Source: Mycosarcoma maydis (taxonomy: Eukaryota; Basidiomycota; Ustilaginomycetes; Ustilaginales). From it: a DNA stretch of 64,000 bases. The DNA lies in contig NC_026486.1 in assembly GCF_000328475.2 (NCBI RefSeq), positions 62,001-126,000 on the forward strand, given 5' to 3'. A program made the translations under genes and the position numbers. Positions within the stretch are counted from its first letter, which is position 1, and every line of letters starts with the position of its first letter. A model generated the notes under the pieces. The model made no database searches. It was not told the origin of the DNA and saw only the letters and a list, made by a program, of their open reading frames with translations. Of the stretch, positions 1-10,548 are shown in pieces.

Positions 1-1014
1 GGTCAAGATGATCATAGGCCAGCGCGGTTTCTTTTGAGCTTCGGCCTGACGTGCCGCCTTCTGGATGTTATCGATCTCACTCAGCGCCCAGTCGAGGCTG
101 GCTGCCATATCGACATCAAACGCTGTGGCCTCGTGGTCACCAGGAATCGTGTGCTTAGTACCGAGATGTTGGTAGTAGTCGACAAAGCGCACCTGATAGC
201 CGTAGCCGACGAACAGCGCCAGCAGCTCGGTGCGATCCATCGTGCCAAAAATCGTCTTTTCGCTGATCTTGAAGCGGTTCAGATGCAGAATGGGCAAGAC
301 GGCACCCGACTCGCAAGGGTCAATGAACTTGTGTGAATGCCACGCGGTTGCAGTCGGACCGGTCTCCGCCTCTCCGTCTCCGATGACGGCAAATGCGATG
401 AGGTCAGGCTTGTCCATGACAGCGCCATGTGCTACCGAGAGCGCATAGCCGAGCTCGCCTCCTTCGTGAATCGCACCAGGTGTTGTCGCCGTCACGTGCG
501 ATGGACGTACCGTGTTGGGCCAGCTAAAGTTCCTGACAAACGCATGTAGACCCTGGTGCGAGACCGATTCCTCTGGATAAAATTTCGAGATAGAACCTTC
601 GAGGTACAGGCAGCTGAGGATGGCTGGAGCACCATGTCCTGGACCAGTGATAAAAATGGCTCTGTGTCTGCCATACGAATCGGTGGCTGTGTTCCTTTCG
701 ATGCGTGCTAGAAGGGCCGATACGTGCGCATAAACAAAGACGAGGCCAGGAACGGTGCCAAAGTGACCAAGCAGTCTCTTCTTGACGTGAGCCTTATAGT
801 CGAGCGGCTCTTCCAGGAGCACATTGTCCTGCAAGTAGATCTGGGCTACAGCAAGGTAGTTGGCAGCCTTTTGAAAAGCTTGGATCGACTCGAGATCATA
901 GCGCTCCGACCTACGGTCCACGTCAGGCAGAACAAGATAGGTCTCCTGGTCTCGCAAAGGTTGGTTTGCGTCGATACGAGACGGGATGAGGTGGAAACCA
1001 AGTGGCGCCGACAT
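1..1014 (-). CDS. XFP: Phosphoketolase, N-terminal 338 residues (cut by left edge)
   Basis: A continuous frame runs from an ATG at 1014 to the left edge with no stop. The translation carries phosphoketolase landmarks: HFGTVPGL near residue 84, GPGHGAP at 124-130, HEGGELGYAL at 183-192 and the thiamine diphosphate motif GDGEAETGP at 212-220. It reaches RWPMIIL near residue 331, where the family continues into its second half. The family enzyme is ThDP-dependent and cleaves xylulose-5-phosphate and/or fructose-6-phosphate with phosphate, giving acetyl phosphate; it is expected in the cytosol. Typical members have about 800 residues, so more than half lies outside the window. The first Met gives a conserved-looking start (MSAPLGFHLIP). 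No frameshift is seen. Substrate preference cannot be read from this part. Confidence 0.95.
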   Translation of the reverse strand, partial: MSAPLGFHLIPSRIDANQPLRDQETYLVLPDVDRRSERYDLESIQAFQKAANYLAVAQIYLQDNVLLEEPLDYKAHVKKRLLGHFGTVPGLVFVYAHVSALLARIERNTATDSYGRHRAIFITGPGHGAPAILSCLYLEGSISKFYPEESVSHQGLHAFVRNFSWPNTVRPSHVTATTPGAIHEGGELGYALSVAHGAVMDKPDLIAFAVIGDGEAETGPTATAWHSHKFIDPCESGAVLPILHLNRFKISEKTIFGTMDRTELLALFVGYGYQVRFVDYYQHLGTKHTIPGDHEATAFDVDMAASLDWALSEIDNIQKAARQAEAQKKPRWPMIILT

Positions 1015-1772
1015 GCTTGACGAGCTTAACGAGGCTGGGTTTCCAGAGAGCTTGTCGAAAGAGAGATGCTGTCCAGAGGGGAAGAGGAAAAGCAAGGGCC
1101 TATGGGAAGTGGACAAGGTCTTGTTCCGAATTGAGAACGGCTTTTATTCGATCGTTTTCTGTGTCGAGTCCTGCTCAACTCGATACACGATTGTGAGAGG
1201 ATGCCTGACTCTGGATGTGCCTGTCTCACGGTCTGACACGGAAAGACACATCGCGGAGACTCGAATGTGGAAAGAGAGTGTGTGTTTGATTGAGTAAAAG
1301 AATCAAGTGATTGCATGCACTATCTGAGAGAGATCGCGCAAGATCGGAGTGAATCAGCTGCGCAGTCATCCACGATGGCTCCAAGAAAGCGATGCGCAAA
1401 TGCGAAGGCAGGATCTTCGTGAATCACGAATGCTGCTCTGCGTTGCTTGACAGCACGTCCTGTTTCTAGCTGCACATCCAAGTGTCAGCAGCTGCCAAGA
1501 CGACTGCGGATGAATCATCATCAACCGACGATTGAAACGTAACAGTCACGAGTAACAACGAAATTCGTAATTAACGTGTAAAAGTTATCAAGATGCGAGA
1601 GTCGTGAGTCTCCAAGGCTATGGATATTAAGATCGGGAGATCGACTACCAACCATACATTCGTGAATCAACAAAGGGCTTTGTGCTTCCCGACTCGCTCT
1701 GCATACCATACGTGTCAAGGTCGCTGTGACCCCAAGCTAGGTCGACTCTAGGCTGGTCGGAGTCTCAAGGTA
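1015..1772. other. Intergenic: phosphoketolase promoter and monooxygenase 3' flank
   Basis: About 760 bp without a credible gene. It holds the upstream region of the leftward phosphoketolase gene, with a weak TATA-like AATAAAAG on the minus strand near 1141-1148, and the 3' flank of the monooxygenase. Copies of the dispersed heptamer occur near 1418-1431 (inverted pair CGTGAATCACGAAT) and a related GTCACGAGT near 1545. Confidence 0.6.
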
Positions 1773-3584
1773 TTACTTCGAGAGCAAATACTGCTGCTTG
1801 ACTTTTTCAAAGTCCCTTGCGCCTCGTGTGTAAAACAAGACGTTGTCGACGATCCACACAATCGACAGCAGCAATCGGAGGCTTGAACGGTACAAGAACA
1901 TCGAGAGCGGAGTGAGCAGATATTTCGCGATCCAATTCTTCTGGCCCAGTTTGGCCGCCCGGTACTCTGGCACGTCGCCCAGCCGGAAGAACGAAGCGAT
2001 TTGTTGAAAGTAGCTCCAGTAGGAGCTTGGTCGGGTCGAGGCAGGAAGGCCAGTGTAGATGAAATCGTTGGCGATCGGGTGGTCGCTTCTCCAAGCAAAT
2101 GTCAGCTGGAAGCCTGGGTAGAGCGTGGATACTCGACCGTCGGCATTTGTGTACCAACCCTTGCAGCCGGATGTGTAGATGAGATCCTTCATCTGGTGGC
2201 GGATCATGGCGTCTTCCTTGTCCTGTGCTTCCTGTTTCACATCGACTGTATGTCCTGCGGATCGTTGCAAGGGTGACAGCTTGCTTGGGCCAGCCAGGAA
2301 GATGGGTTTAAAGATGGTGCACATGAATCGTACCGAGCTCTCGATGGAAAAGATGGCAGAAAAGTGACCCGTAGTGGCGTTGGGTCCCCAGAGCAACGCC
2401 AAGTTGGGGAAATCATGGCAAAGTGTCGAACGGTAAGCCTGTGGCGCACCGCCCTTCCTCCAGACTTCGTTTAGCTCCTTTCCGTTGCGCCCTCTCACCT
2501 TCATCTGCACGGCCGTCTCGCCCGTCTTGAAGCCAGACGCCAGGATAATAACATCCGCCTTGAGCCTGCGTCCGGACTGGAGCACTACCTCGTTCTCGGT
2601 GATCTTGACAGCCTGATCGGTGACGAGCTCGACATTGTCGCGGTTCAAGCACGGAATATAGGCATCGTCAAACACACGGCGCTTGCAAGCCACGCTGAGC
2701 TCTTGTTGCGTCGGGATGAGCAGGTGATGGTACCTCTCCGGAGCGACGGTGGACACGTAGAGCTGCGAGCTGGCAGCAAAGCGATCGCGTGCGGCTTTCC
2801 CTTCGCGGTTCCAAGCCTGAATGAAGTGGATGTCAAGAAAAAGGGTAAAGATGGTGCGTTCAAGCAGGATAAAGCCAGGGATGTTGCGTTCCAGCCAACG
2901 GAAGGCGGGGCCGGAGAAGGGATTCACTGGAGTGGGAGCGTACCAGTGCTTGGCTCGAGCGATCTGGGTAACCGACTTGACCTGCTTGGCGATTGAGGGG
3001 ACAATTTGCGTGGCTGAGCAGCCATTGCCGAGGACGACAACATGTTTGTCTTTGAGATCGACCGACGTGTCCCACTTGGCTGAGTGGAAGAGCGGACCTT
3101 TAAAGCTCTGCCAGCCGTCGACGTCGCATTCTCGTGGCACGCTGAGCGCTCCCGAGCCGTTGACGAGTACGCGTGTAGTGACAACGCCGTGCTCGTGGCC
3201 ATCCACAGAACGGTACTTGACCCTCCAGTGAGTCTGTTGCTCGACCCATTCAGCAGAATAGACATCTGCATTGAAGTGGGCAAACCGATCAAGCCCAAAC
3301 GTGCGTGCAGTATCTTGGAGGTAGCTCTCCATCTCGGGCTGTCGAGCCATAAATTCATTCCAGCTCTTCTTCTGATAGAACGAGAAAGAGTAGAGGCGTG
3401 AAGGCACATCGCAAGCAGCTCCGGGGTAGCGGTTGTGGAACCAGGTGCCTCCGAACTTGCTTCCACGTTCGAAGATCTTGATCTTGGTGAGGCCGATCCT
3501 GCGTTGAAGCTCGCAGGCGGCAGCAATGCCAGAAGGGCCTGCGCCGATGATGACGGCCTCGTATTCGGTGTTGGTGCCAGCCAT
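1773..3584 (-). CDS. Flavin-binding monooxygenase, Baeyer-Villiger type
   Basis: The product has 603 residues. An FAD-binding Rossmann motif GAGPSG lies at 14-19 with the family sequence GGTWFHNRYPGAACD at about 45-59. The Baeyer-Villiger fingerprint FKGPLFHSAKWD is at 161-172, and a second, NADPH-type Rossmann motif LGNGCSAT starts near 185. Known members insert oxygen next to ketones or hydroxylate lipophilic compounds using NADPH and O2; the substrate here is unknown. The C-terminal 60 residues contain a hydrophobic stretch (about 555-585) that may bind a membrane. The frame opens upstream with TTG; the first ATG at 3584 (MAGTNTEYEAV) places the Rossmann fold at the expected distance. No intron is seen. 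A TATA box lies about 215 bp upstream. Confidence 0.92.
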   Translation of the reverse strand: MAGTNTEYEAVIIGAGPSGIAAACELQRRIGLTKIKIFERGSKFGGTWFHNRYPGAACDVPSRLYSFSFYQKKSWNEFMARQPEMESYLQDTARTFGLDRFAHFNADVYSAEWVEQQTHWRVKYRSVDGHEHGVVTTRVLVNGSGALSVPRECDVDGWQSFKGPLFHSAKWDTSVDLKDKHVVVLGNGCSATQIVPSIAKQVKSVTQIARAKHWYAPTPVNPFSGPAFRWLERNIPGFILLERTIFTLFLDIHFIQAWNREGKAARDRFAASSQLYVSTVAPERYHHLLIPTQQELSVACKRRVFDDAYIPCLNRDNVELVTDQAVKITENEVVLQSGRRLKADVIILASGFKTGETAVQMKVRGRNGKELNEVWRKGGAPQAYRSTLCHDFPNLALLWGPNATTGHFSAIFSIESSVRFMCTIFKPIFLAGPSKLSPLQRSAGHTVDVKQEAQDKEDAMIRHQMKDLIYTSGCKGWYTNADGRVSTLYPGFQLTFAWRSDHPIANDFIYTGLPASTRPSSYWSYFQQIASFFRLGDVPEYRAAKLGQKNWIAKYLLTPLSMFLYRSSLRLLLSIVWIVDNVLFYTRGARDFEKVKQQYLLSK

Positions 3585-4489
3585 CTTTGCGAACAAGAGA
3601 AAAAGGTAGATAGATCAACGTGTGTGGGTTGAAGGGTAACAACGTCGGATGGACGAGCACAGAAGGTCGGAGGGGCCCAGAAGGTTGGGATTTGTGCAGT
3701 GTGCGTCGCCTCGGCTTGGCAACAACAACAAGGTTGCCGCAAGTGCTGTCTTATACTGTGCTGTACGATACTGTTGCATACAAGTGCTGCCTTGTCTCCT
3801 TTATAAGCTCGGGCCGTGGCTGAATCGAGTGGACTTGCGGCAACACCGAACATCGCAGTTGGCGCAACCGCGGACCCAACCTTGTTGCCAATATCATTCT
3901 GGGACTGTAAGCTAGGCGATCTTCCTCTAGTTCTATGTCACTTGTCAAGAGTGAAATCGTCTTGTTCCGCGGCTCACATGTCACAGACGCGCTGTGTACA
4001 CAGCATCCGCGCTCGTGTAACGTGGAATTCGTGATTTGTGATTTCTGATTCGCTATTCGCGATTAACGCCTGCCCCGCACGCCCACGCGGCCAATTCGGC
4101 TTGGCAGTTGTGTGTCACAGAGTTTGGGGGAAACCCCGCAGTGTCAGTGACTCGTGACACGTGACGAGTGACGTGCCTCGTGTGGCAACCTCGCAGCGGT
4201 GTTTTCGCATCCGAACTCAGCCACGCGTCACAGCGTGGCGCGTGGTTACGGGTCAACTGAAGCCAGCATCGAGGTTAGGTCGGCTGAGAGCCGCGCAAGG
4301 ATACAGTATCCAGAGTCACGGAGTGAAACAACATCAACACGACATTCACGAGTCTGTGAAGCACGACTCACAAATCGTCGATCGTGAATAAGTTCGCCAA
4401 AATCTCGCGCATATCTGGGAAAGCATGGATCGCATCCGCTGATCAAACACACAATCGTGAATGGGTCGAGACGTGAGAACTGGTGCGGC
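3585..4489. other. Intergenic: monooxygenase promoter, GH43 3' flank, degenerate heptamers
   Basis: About 900 bp with no convincing gene. It includes the monooxygenase promoter side, a cluster of imperfect heptamers at about 4024-4066 (variants of CGTGATT) and a run of CGTGA/TCACG cores at about 4143-4175 (GACTCGTGACACGTGACGAG). Short open frames read straight through these repeats and look spurious. Confidence 0.6.
3800..3805 (-). promoter_or_regulatory. TATA box, monooxygenase gene
   Basis: TATAAA followed by GG reads on the minus strand about 215 bp upstream of the ATG at 3584. The match is good, but no transcript start is known. Confidence 0.4.
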
Positions 4490-5638
4490 TTACACCTGCG
4501 AACGAAGTACATCGTACTGATTCTGGTTGAGCGGAATAATGGTTCCGTGTCGAGCGTGATTGCTCGGCTCGCCAGCATTGCCATCCAATGTCCATTTGCC
4601 CTGTGCGGCATCGATCGAGTTGAACGCTACGTAGCCGCGGTTATTGTATTCGTCGACGTACAGCCAAGTCTTGCTAGCATCCTGATTGTCGACAAAGCCA
4701 GTTGGGCCTTCGTTTGCACCAATGACGCCAGCACCAATGTTTTCAGTCACCTTGGTCCATGTACCATCCACTGTACCGTCCGAGGACTTCTCCTGGTAGA
4801 CGGTGAGAGGGTGAGGGTCAGAAGTTGGGTTCTCGTTCTTGATGAACCGATACAGGGAATCCTCGGTCTTGAGGAAAGTGAGATCGAGCGTCGAATCGTT
4901 GTGTCTATCCACATACACTTGAGCCTCGCTGAAATTTTCAAAGTCCTTGGTGCTTGAACGCATGATCCTGTAGTACGACGCACCCGTATGGTGGGTATCT
5001 TCCTCGGCGAACAGCTGGCTGCTGAAGTAGACGTCGTACTCTCCGGTTTGCTCGTTATACAGCGCCTCGGGAGCCCAAGCACTTCCTGCTCGTTGGTCGA
5101 TCACCTCGACTAATTTGGGTTGCGACCACGTTGCCAAATCATCCTCACTCTTCCATACCACGATGGAACGACTGCCTCGCTGAGCTGCATCCGACCACGA
5201 GGTACCCGATCCAATGTTGAGATCGGTTGCAAGCAGGTAGAAGCTACTACCGTCTGCGGAACGGACGATACTCGGGTCGCGTACACCTTTCGTTCCTACG
5301 GTCGAGACGAGAACAGGCTGGCCTGAGTTGACCACGTCCCAGCTGTTCGGCGAGTTGTCGCGCGAGACGGCGGCAAAGATCTGCTCCTGACCCGCGCCGT
5401 TGCCGATAAAGTAGTAGAAGCCGTAGCCAACGTAGCTAGAGTCGGCTCGCGTCGTGAGCTGTACAAGTCGAAGCTTTCAAAGCTTACATTAGCTTGGCTC
5501 TGCAATACAAGCAATCGATGGTCTGCGTTCACTTACGTTGATTGAGGAGTGGCGTAGAGGACTAGCTAGCCCGCCTGAGGTGCTCAGCAATGCGAACGAG
5601 CCAGCTACCAGAAGTGTCTTCTTGAGCTGTGTCCACAT
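4490..5638 (-). CDS. Secreted glycoside hydrolase, GH43-like five-bladed propeller
   Basis: Two exons: 5537-5638 (34 codons) and 4490-5458, separated by a 78-nt intron (5459-5536) with donor GTAAGT, branch-like GCTAAT and acceptor TACAG. The joined product has 356 residues. Exon 1 encodes a signal peptide (MWTQLKK, a hydrophobic core, then Ala-Ser near residue 25). GH43-type landmarks are VRDPS with the presumed catalytic base Asp95, WAPEALY at 162-168, YDVYFSS at about 175-181 and NEGPTGF with the presumed acid Glu284. Family members release arabinose, xylose or related sugars from plant wall polymers; the linkage cleaved here is not determinable. Secretion fits a plant-associated fungus. 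A TATA box lies about 60 bp upstream. Confidence 0.87.
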
Positions 5639-6104
5639 GTTGTATCTTTTTTGGCCTCATCGAGTTTCACCGCAAACCTCGCGGTGTCGTGATCTCTTTA
5701 TACCCGACGCTCACCCCACCCCGCTTTGTCTTGAGCCTCCAGACTGCATCGTTCTGGAATTGCCGCTATTCAAGCCACACATACACTATGCCGCGATGGT
5801 CTTCCACGCTCAAGAGCGCGCCTACACCTAACTTCATGTTGCATCATCACTCGAAAAGTTGACCGATGCCGACAAAAACCGCGTCCACGCTACTGCTCGG
5901 AAATCTCACACTTTGCATCCCTAAGCGAAACTCTAGTACCGGAGATCTTCGTGCACGGCTGCTTGCTCGGACGTTCTTGGCGCAAACAACAGTTGGGCGA
6001 CATCAAGGCACCATGCTGCCATCAAAGAGATATCCGAGACAGGTTGTAGTGTCTCGCTTTTGAGCTAAAGGAGTGTGCATGTACATCAGGATCGCAGAAA
6101 GCCG
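5639..6104. promoter_or_regulatory. GH43 promoter and amidase 3' flank
   Basis: About 470 bp between two minus-strand genes. Apart from the TATA box nothing specific is recognised. It is one of the few intergenic stretches here with little heptamer repeat. Confidence 0.5.
5697..5702 (-). promoter_or_regulatory. TATA box, GH43-like gene
   Basis: TATAAAG on the minus strand, about 60 bp upstream of the start codon at 5638, is well placed for a core promoter with a short leader. Confidence 0.5.
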
Positions 6105-8060
6105 TCACTTGCTGCCTACAATATGCTGAAGTAGCTCGGCATACTTTACCAGTTCTTCATCCCTGTACCTGCGTCCAATCAGCTGCAAGCCTACCGGAGC
6201 ACCGTCAAACACTTGTCTGTGCTGTTGATACTCTTGCGTGTTGTGCTTGTCGAACTCGCTCATCCAGTCGTGCTTGTTGGTGTAGGCAAACTCGCCACTA
6301 CCAGCAGCGACGGCTTCGAATTGCTGATCAGCCTTGGCATCCGCCTTGAAACCGGACGGGAACACCACTCCTGGATAGTCGACCAGGTTGAAAACGCTCG
6401 TGTAGCCCCAGTATGTAACTGTTGCCGGTCTGGGCGCCACATTGCCCATGACAGGAGTCAGCAGACAGTCGAGTTCGAGCAGGTTCCACGCTTGCAGAAA
6501 CTCTTTTCTGAACGCCTCGCGGATGCGAATGTTGGCGCACGACTCAGAGTAGGACAGTTCGTCCAGTTTGCGCATTGTCGAGTCGCGAGCAGCGTCGGCG
6601 TCGAGATCAGCCGTGAAGGAACGGACAAAGGGTTCCGATAGGATGAACTGCGTCAGAGCGAGCAGCGGTTCGCCAGTAGCTTTGGCGAGCAGAGCAAACA
6701 TCTTACCAGAATCCATAAAGTAGAGTGATCGGATCACGTCCCACGCACGACGGTGCAGGTCACGCGGGTTCCAACGTCGAAGTTGAATGCGTGGCAGATG
6801 AGAATCTGTTTGACTAGCAAACCGATTCAGCTGCTCGACCCAGTTGCAAAGCGCACGTCGCACAGGCGTCGTCGGACGAACGACACCGTCCTCCATCATT
6901 ACCCCAACAATAATAGGCTTGGTTCGCGACGCGCCATTCTGCAGTAAGGTGTCCACCTTACGCCAGGGCATTGGCAACACGGTATGGTCCCAGTCCCACG
7001 GTCTAGTGTTCTGATTCATAAGGCTCGACATGAACAGCTCGAGATCTCTCAAACTCTTGGCCATTGGCCCTAACGACGATCCCACCGCCTCATTTCCGGG
7101 CATGGTCGAGCGTATACCTGCATATGGCAGCCTCTGTGTAGTAGGCCTGATGCCATATAGTCCGGTCACGCCGCACGGCTGACGGATGCTTCCACCGATA
7201 TCCGAGCCCACGCCCATCGCACTACCGCCACCGGCGACCAACGCACTCTCTCCACCACTCGAACCACCTGGGCTCAAGGCGAGATTGCACGGGTTCAACG
7301 TTTGGCCGTACAAGTTGCTCGTCGTGTCGAGATGCATAATGCCCTGGGGCACGGTTGTTTTGGCCAGGATGACCGCATCGTTTTGCAGTAGTAGCTTTGC
7401 AATGCTGGAATCGACTGGCTCCTCTGCCACATATCCACCTTGGGTTGACGCCAAGAGCTGCACCTGCTGCCGAGTGAGATTCCGGTTGACGAGCGGGTGT
7501 GAAGCAGGGTCGGGCAGGACGTCAAAGACGAAGCCACGTTGGTTTCCGTGGCTTCCATAGGACATTTGACCCTTGATACTCATCGGCAGGCCGAAGAGTG
7601 GACCTAGCTGGTCCAGTCGACCTTGCTCTTGGAGCAGGGCACGCTTAGCATCGAGCTCTTTTGCGCGCTGGATGGCTTGTTGAGCAAAGAGATGCGAAAG
7701 ACAGTTAGTAGCCTGATGTACTATGCATGCACGCTTCAAAAAGAGTTGTACTAAATCTTGAACAGACACCTTGCCGGAACGTGTGAGTTGGACAATGCCA
7801 GTTGCATCGAGTCCATCGAGAAGGGGATCGAGCTCGGAAGACCAGATTTGTTTGGTAGATGGATGGCCAAGCAGTGAGGAAAGAGAGGGACCGGGTTTCG
7901 CATTGGAAGGGTTGATGTAGTGAGAGTTTGCGTTGTGTGCCCATTCGGTGAGATGTGGATCTTGCGAAACGGCGGCGGCGGGTATGGGGAGTTGCTTGCG
8001 ATGCTCGGCGGCGATTTCTTGCCATGTGTTGCAGGCTTGAAAGTTGGCGTTGGACGGCAT
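6105..8060 (-). CDS. Amidase signature family hydrolase
   Basis: A single exon encodes 651 residues. The amidase signature is intact: Lys163 in GLPMSIKGQ, the glycine/serine loop GGSSGGESAL at 265-274 with the cis-Ser, and Ser291 in GSDIGGSIRQP as the nucleophile. This gives the Ser-cisSer-Lys triad that hydrolyses amide bonds. Length and layout resemble fungal acetamidase-type enzymes that release ammonia from amides, but the substrate is not readable. No signal peptide is visible at the N-terminus (MPSNANFQACNTW), so a cytosolic enzyme is inferred. The ATG at 8060 is the first in frame after an upstream region lacking similarity. Confidence 0.92.
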   Translation of the reverse strand: MPSNANFQACNTWQEIAAEHRKQLPIPAAAVSQDPHLTEWAHNANSHYINPSNAKPGPSLSSLLGHPSTKQIWSSELDPLLDGLDATGIVQLTRSGKVSVQDLVQLFLKRACIVHQATNCLSHLFAQQAIQRAKELDAKRALLQEQGRLDQLGPLFGLPMSIKGQMSYGSHGNQRGFVFDVLPDPASHPLVNRNLTRQQVQLLASTQGGYVAEEPVDSSIAKLLLQNDAVILAKTTVPQGIMHLDTTSNLYGQTLNPCNLALSPGGSSGGESALVAGGGSAMGVGSDIGGSIRQPCGVTGLYGIRPTTQRLPYAGIRSTMPGNEAVGSSLGPMAKSLRDLELFMSSLMNQNTRPWDWDHTVLPMPWRKVDTLLQNGASRTKPIIVGVMMEDGVVRPTTPVRRALCNWVEQLNRFASQTDSHLPRIQLRRWNPRDLHRRAWDVIRSLYFMDSGKMFALLAKATGEPLLALTQFILSEPFVRSFTADLDADAARDSTMRKLDELSYSESCANIRIREAFRKEFLQAWNLLELDCLLTPVMGNVAPRPATVTYWGYTSVFNLVDYPGVVFPSGFKADAKADQQFEAVAAGSGEFAYTNKHDWMSEFDKHNTQEYQQHRQVFDGAPVGLQLIGRRYRDEELVKYAELLQHIVGSK

Positions 8061-10011
8061 TTCGAGCGCGGATGAGCGTTTAAGCTGGTATGGAGCTGGC
8101 AGCAGTTTGCACTATGGGTGATGGATGCAAGTGTGAGCAAGTCAAGTAGCTGGAGCGTTGCTGGTGAGTCAAACCAAGACGAGGTCCATCGTCCGTGCAC
8201 TCGTGACTGATTGGAATGTCCCTGCTTTGTCACCGCGAAATGAGCCGAAGAACTGCCGGAAGGATCGGGCTCATCTTGGTGTGATCGATGCGTATCGGGA
8301 TGCGATGAATTTGATAAGATAAACTGGATTTTGCGAGGCGCTTTTGTCTGCGTTCCGGAGGCTGTTTCAGTTAACCCCCCATTCCGACTGGAAAACGACA
8401 AGGCGCTGAGGTTATGACGATGACGACGAATAGGCGTCGCCGCTTTGAGCCAAGACATGCGAGACCTACCATACTGCATGCACAGCAGCAGCATGAAGAT
8501 CGTGGCAGCCCCGCATTCCGAGGCACCCTACGGTCGAGAGCGGCTCGACTCGGTGACTCCGTCGGCTTGACTTAGGCCACTGACAAGCCTCGATCATCGG
8601 TCCAGGCAGTATCAAGGAAATTCATACGTGATAGCTGTCCACAACGACCTTCACGCTTGGAGAAAGATGGATTTGAAAGGAATTTGACGCCAAAGAAATC
8701 GAGATGCAACATGAAAAAAACGTCACATCGAGCAAGGCTGGCAAAGCGGGAAAAAGGCGGGCAGGGGTATTCGTGATTGAGAGGCTGGGCCATGAAACGC
8801 GGCGAGAGGGTGAGTCACGTTTGGTGCAAGCATGTGGCGTGTCAGGGGCAACTAATTCAGCTTGGCGCATGAAGAACAAGAGTAAGGTGCACGAAGCGAC
8901 GGCGTGGGTATCAGATGGCCAACAGCCACTCGCGACTCTGGCGCGGACCAAGGACGCATATCAGCTGAGCTGGCCAAAGCGCACTCGCGTCATGGCTGTG
9001 TGTATGGAGCCATGACAGAAACAAGCACAAAGTGTACATGGTGAAGCGCGAATCGTGAATCGTGAATGGTGATCGTGTTCAAGCGGAGGCTCAACACGGG
9101 TTTTGTGCACGTGCAGATAGATGGCTTGCAAGGTGCGTATCGCGGGATCCAGACAGCCTGCAGCAACGACACGGGAATGCGTTTACGTACCGCGCCAATT
9201 TGAGGGACGCTAACATAGCATTGCATATCAAATCTGAGCGTATGCGAAGCGCCCACATCCGAAGCGTTGGCGATTGGAAGCTTTGTCATTGGGATAACGT
9301 AGCAAGAGGAGTCTCTCTGGATGATCGTACAGGAAGCGACGCGGTCAAGCTCGTACAAACATGAAAGCACAATCACGAATCGTGAATCACGAGAATGGCG
9401 GGCGCTGTTGGTTGCCGCAGTCTGACACACTTACGATCAACTCAAATTTGATAGCGTATGCAGGCCAAGACTTTTTGTTTTTTGTCCCTTTATCCCTCTT
9501 TTGCCTTTTTTGCGTTAAGTGATTAACGTTATGTTGTCAGAGGGTTCATGAGACGCTGCGGTTTCAGCACCGCCTTGCGCGACTGAGCAAATGAGCCAAT
9601 CGTGAATGACAGAGGCACTTTCAAGTTTGCATCCACGGTGCACAGCCAACAGCAACGTGCCAGATACACGGGAGTTGTGAGTATGACTCACGAGTCATAA
9701 TCAAGTTGAGTTTCAAGCAGCTTGTTAGCATGCGTTGCGAATCGGGAATGATGCCGACGCGCGACGCTCCGAGTGTGTGCTCGTGCGCTCGTGCTTGATG
9801 TGACCTTGCCGCTCCTACGCCAGCACAGATCGAGACGAAACCGCTGCTCGTTCAGGCTTGGTCGTTGATCGTTGCTGTGCAAATCGTGCTGCTTGATCGT
9901 GACGTGTGTGTCACACGCGGCAGGCTCAAGTGGGGCGTGTTGGGGAGCTGAGCGTACAAGGTGGGACAAGTGTAGCCCGAAGTTGACTTGACTTGAACCC
10001 GATTCACGCAC

Positions 10012-10114
10012 GATTCGTGATTCGTGATTCGTGATTCGTGATTCGTGATTCGTGATTCGTGATTCGTGATTCGTGATTCGTGATTCGTGATTCGTGATTC
10101 GTGATTCGTGATTC
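10012..10114. repeat. Tandem heptamer array (CGTGATT)n, about 14 units
   Basis: 103 bp of essentially perfect 7-bp repeats, unit CGTGATT on the plus strand (AATCACG on the minus strand). It ends abruptly at ATTCTGGGATT. It is the longest array of the dispersed heptamer in the window. Confidence 0.97.
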
Positions 10115-10510
10115 TGGGATTGATTCGCACCGCTCACCGCTTACGGACGTGGCTGCGATGGAAGCACGAATCGTGAATATTCGTGATTCACGATTGCTAA
10201 GTTAACTGGACTTGGTCTGAGTCACGAATGTGCGTGAATGAGTTGGATTTCGATTCGTGATTGTTTTTGAATTTCATTCTTTTTTCGCCATCGCCCTTTT
10301 TAGGCAGTCTTTCAGCAGCCAAACGGGCGGGACAGAAAGCAGGGAGAGCGAGCGCCACCAGGACCCACAGTCGTGAGGCGAGTTCATGCTATTAATTAAA
10401 TAAATAAATAGAATAGACACTCGTGAATCACGAATAACGTTAACTTACCATTTTACTGTATTTTTTCATTTGCATATCGTTGATGAGCATGTTGGCTGTG
10501 CTCAGCTTGT

Positions 10511-10548
10511 TCAGCAGCAGCAGCAGCAGCAGCAGCAGTAGCAGCAGC
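10511..10548. repeat. CAG trinucleotide repeat
   Basis: About twelve CAG units interrupted by one TAG. It lies in intergenic DNA about 700 bp upstream of the 1357-residue gene. A minus-strand frame would read it as poly-leucine, but nothing supports that frame as a gene. Confidence 0.9.

Noticed and set aside
2924..3853. 309-codon minus-strand frame overlapping the monooxygenase in another phase
   Set aside because: The overlapping frame carries the FAD and Baeyer-Villiger motifs; this one has none.
10012..10114. CRISPR-like array
   Set aside because: Perfect 7-bp tandem units without spacers in a eukaryotic genome; it is a microsatellite.
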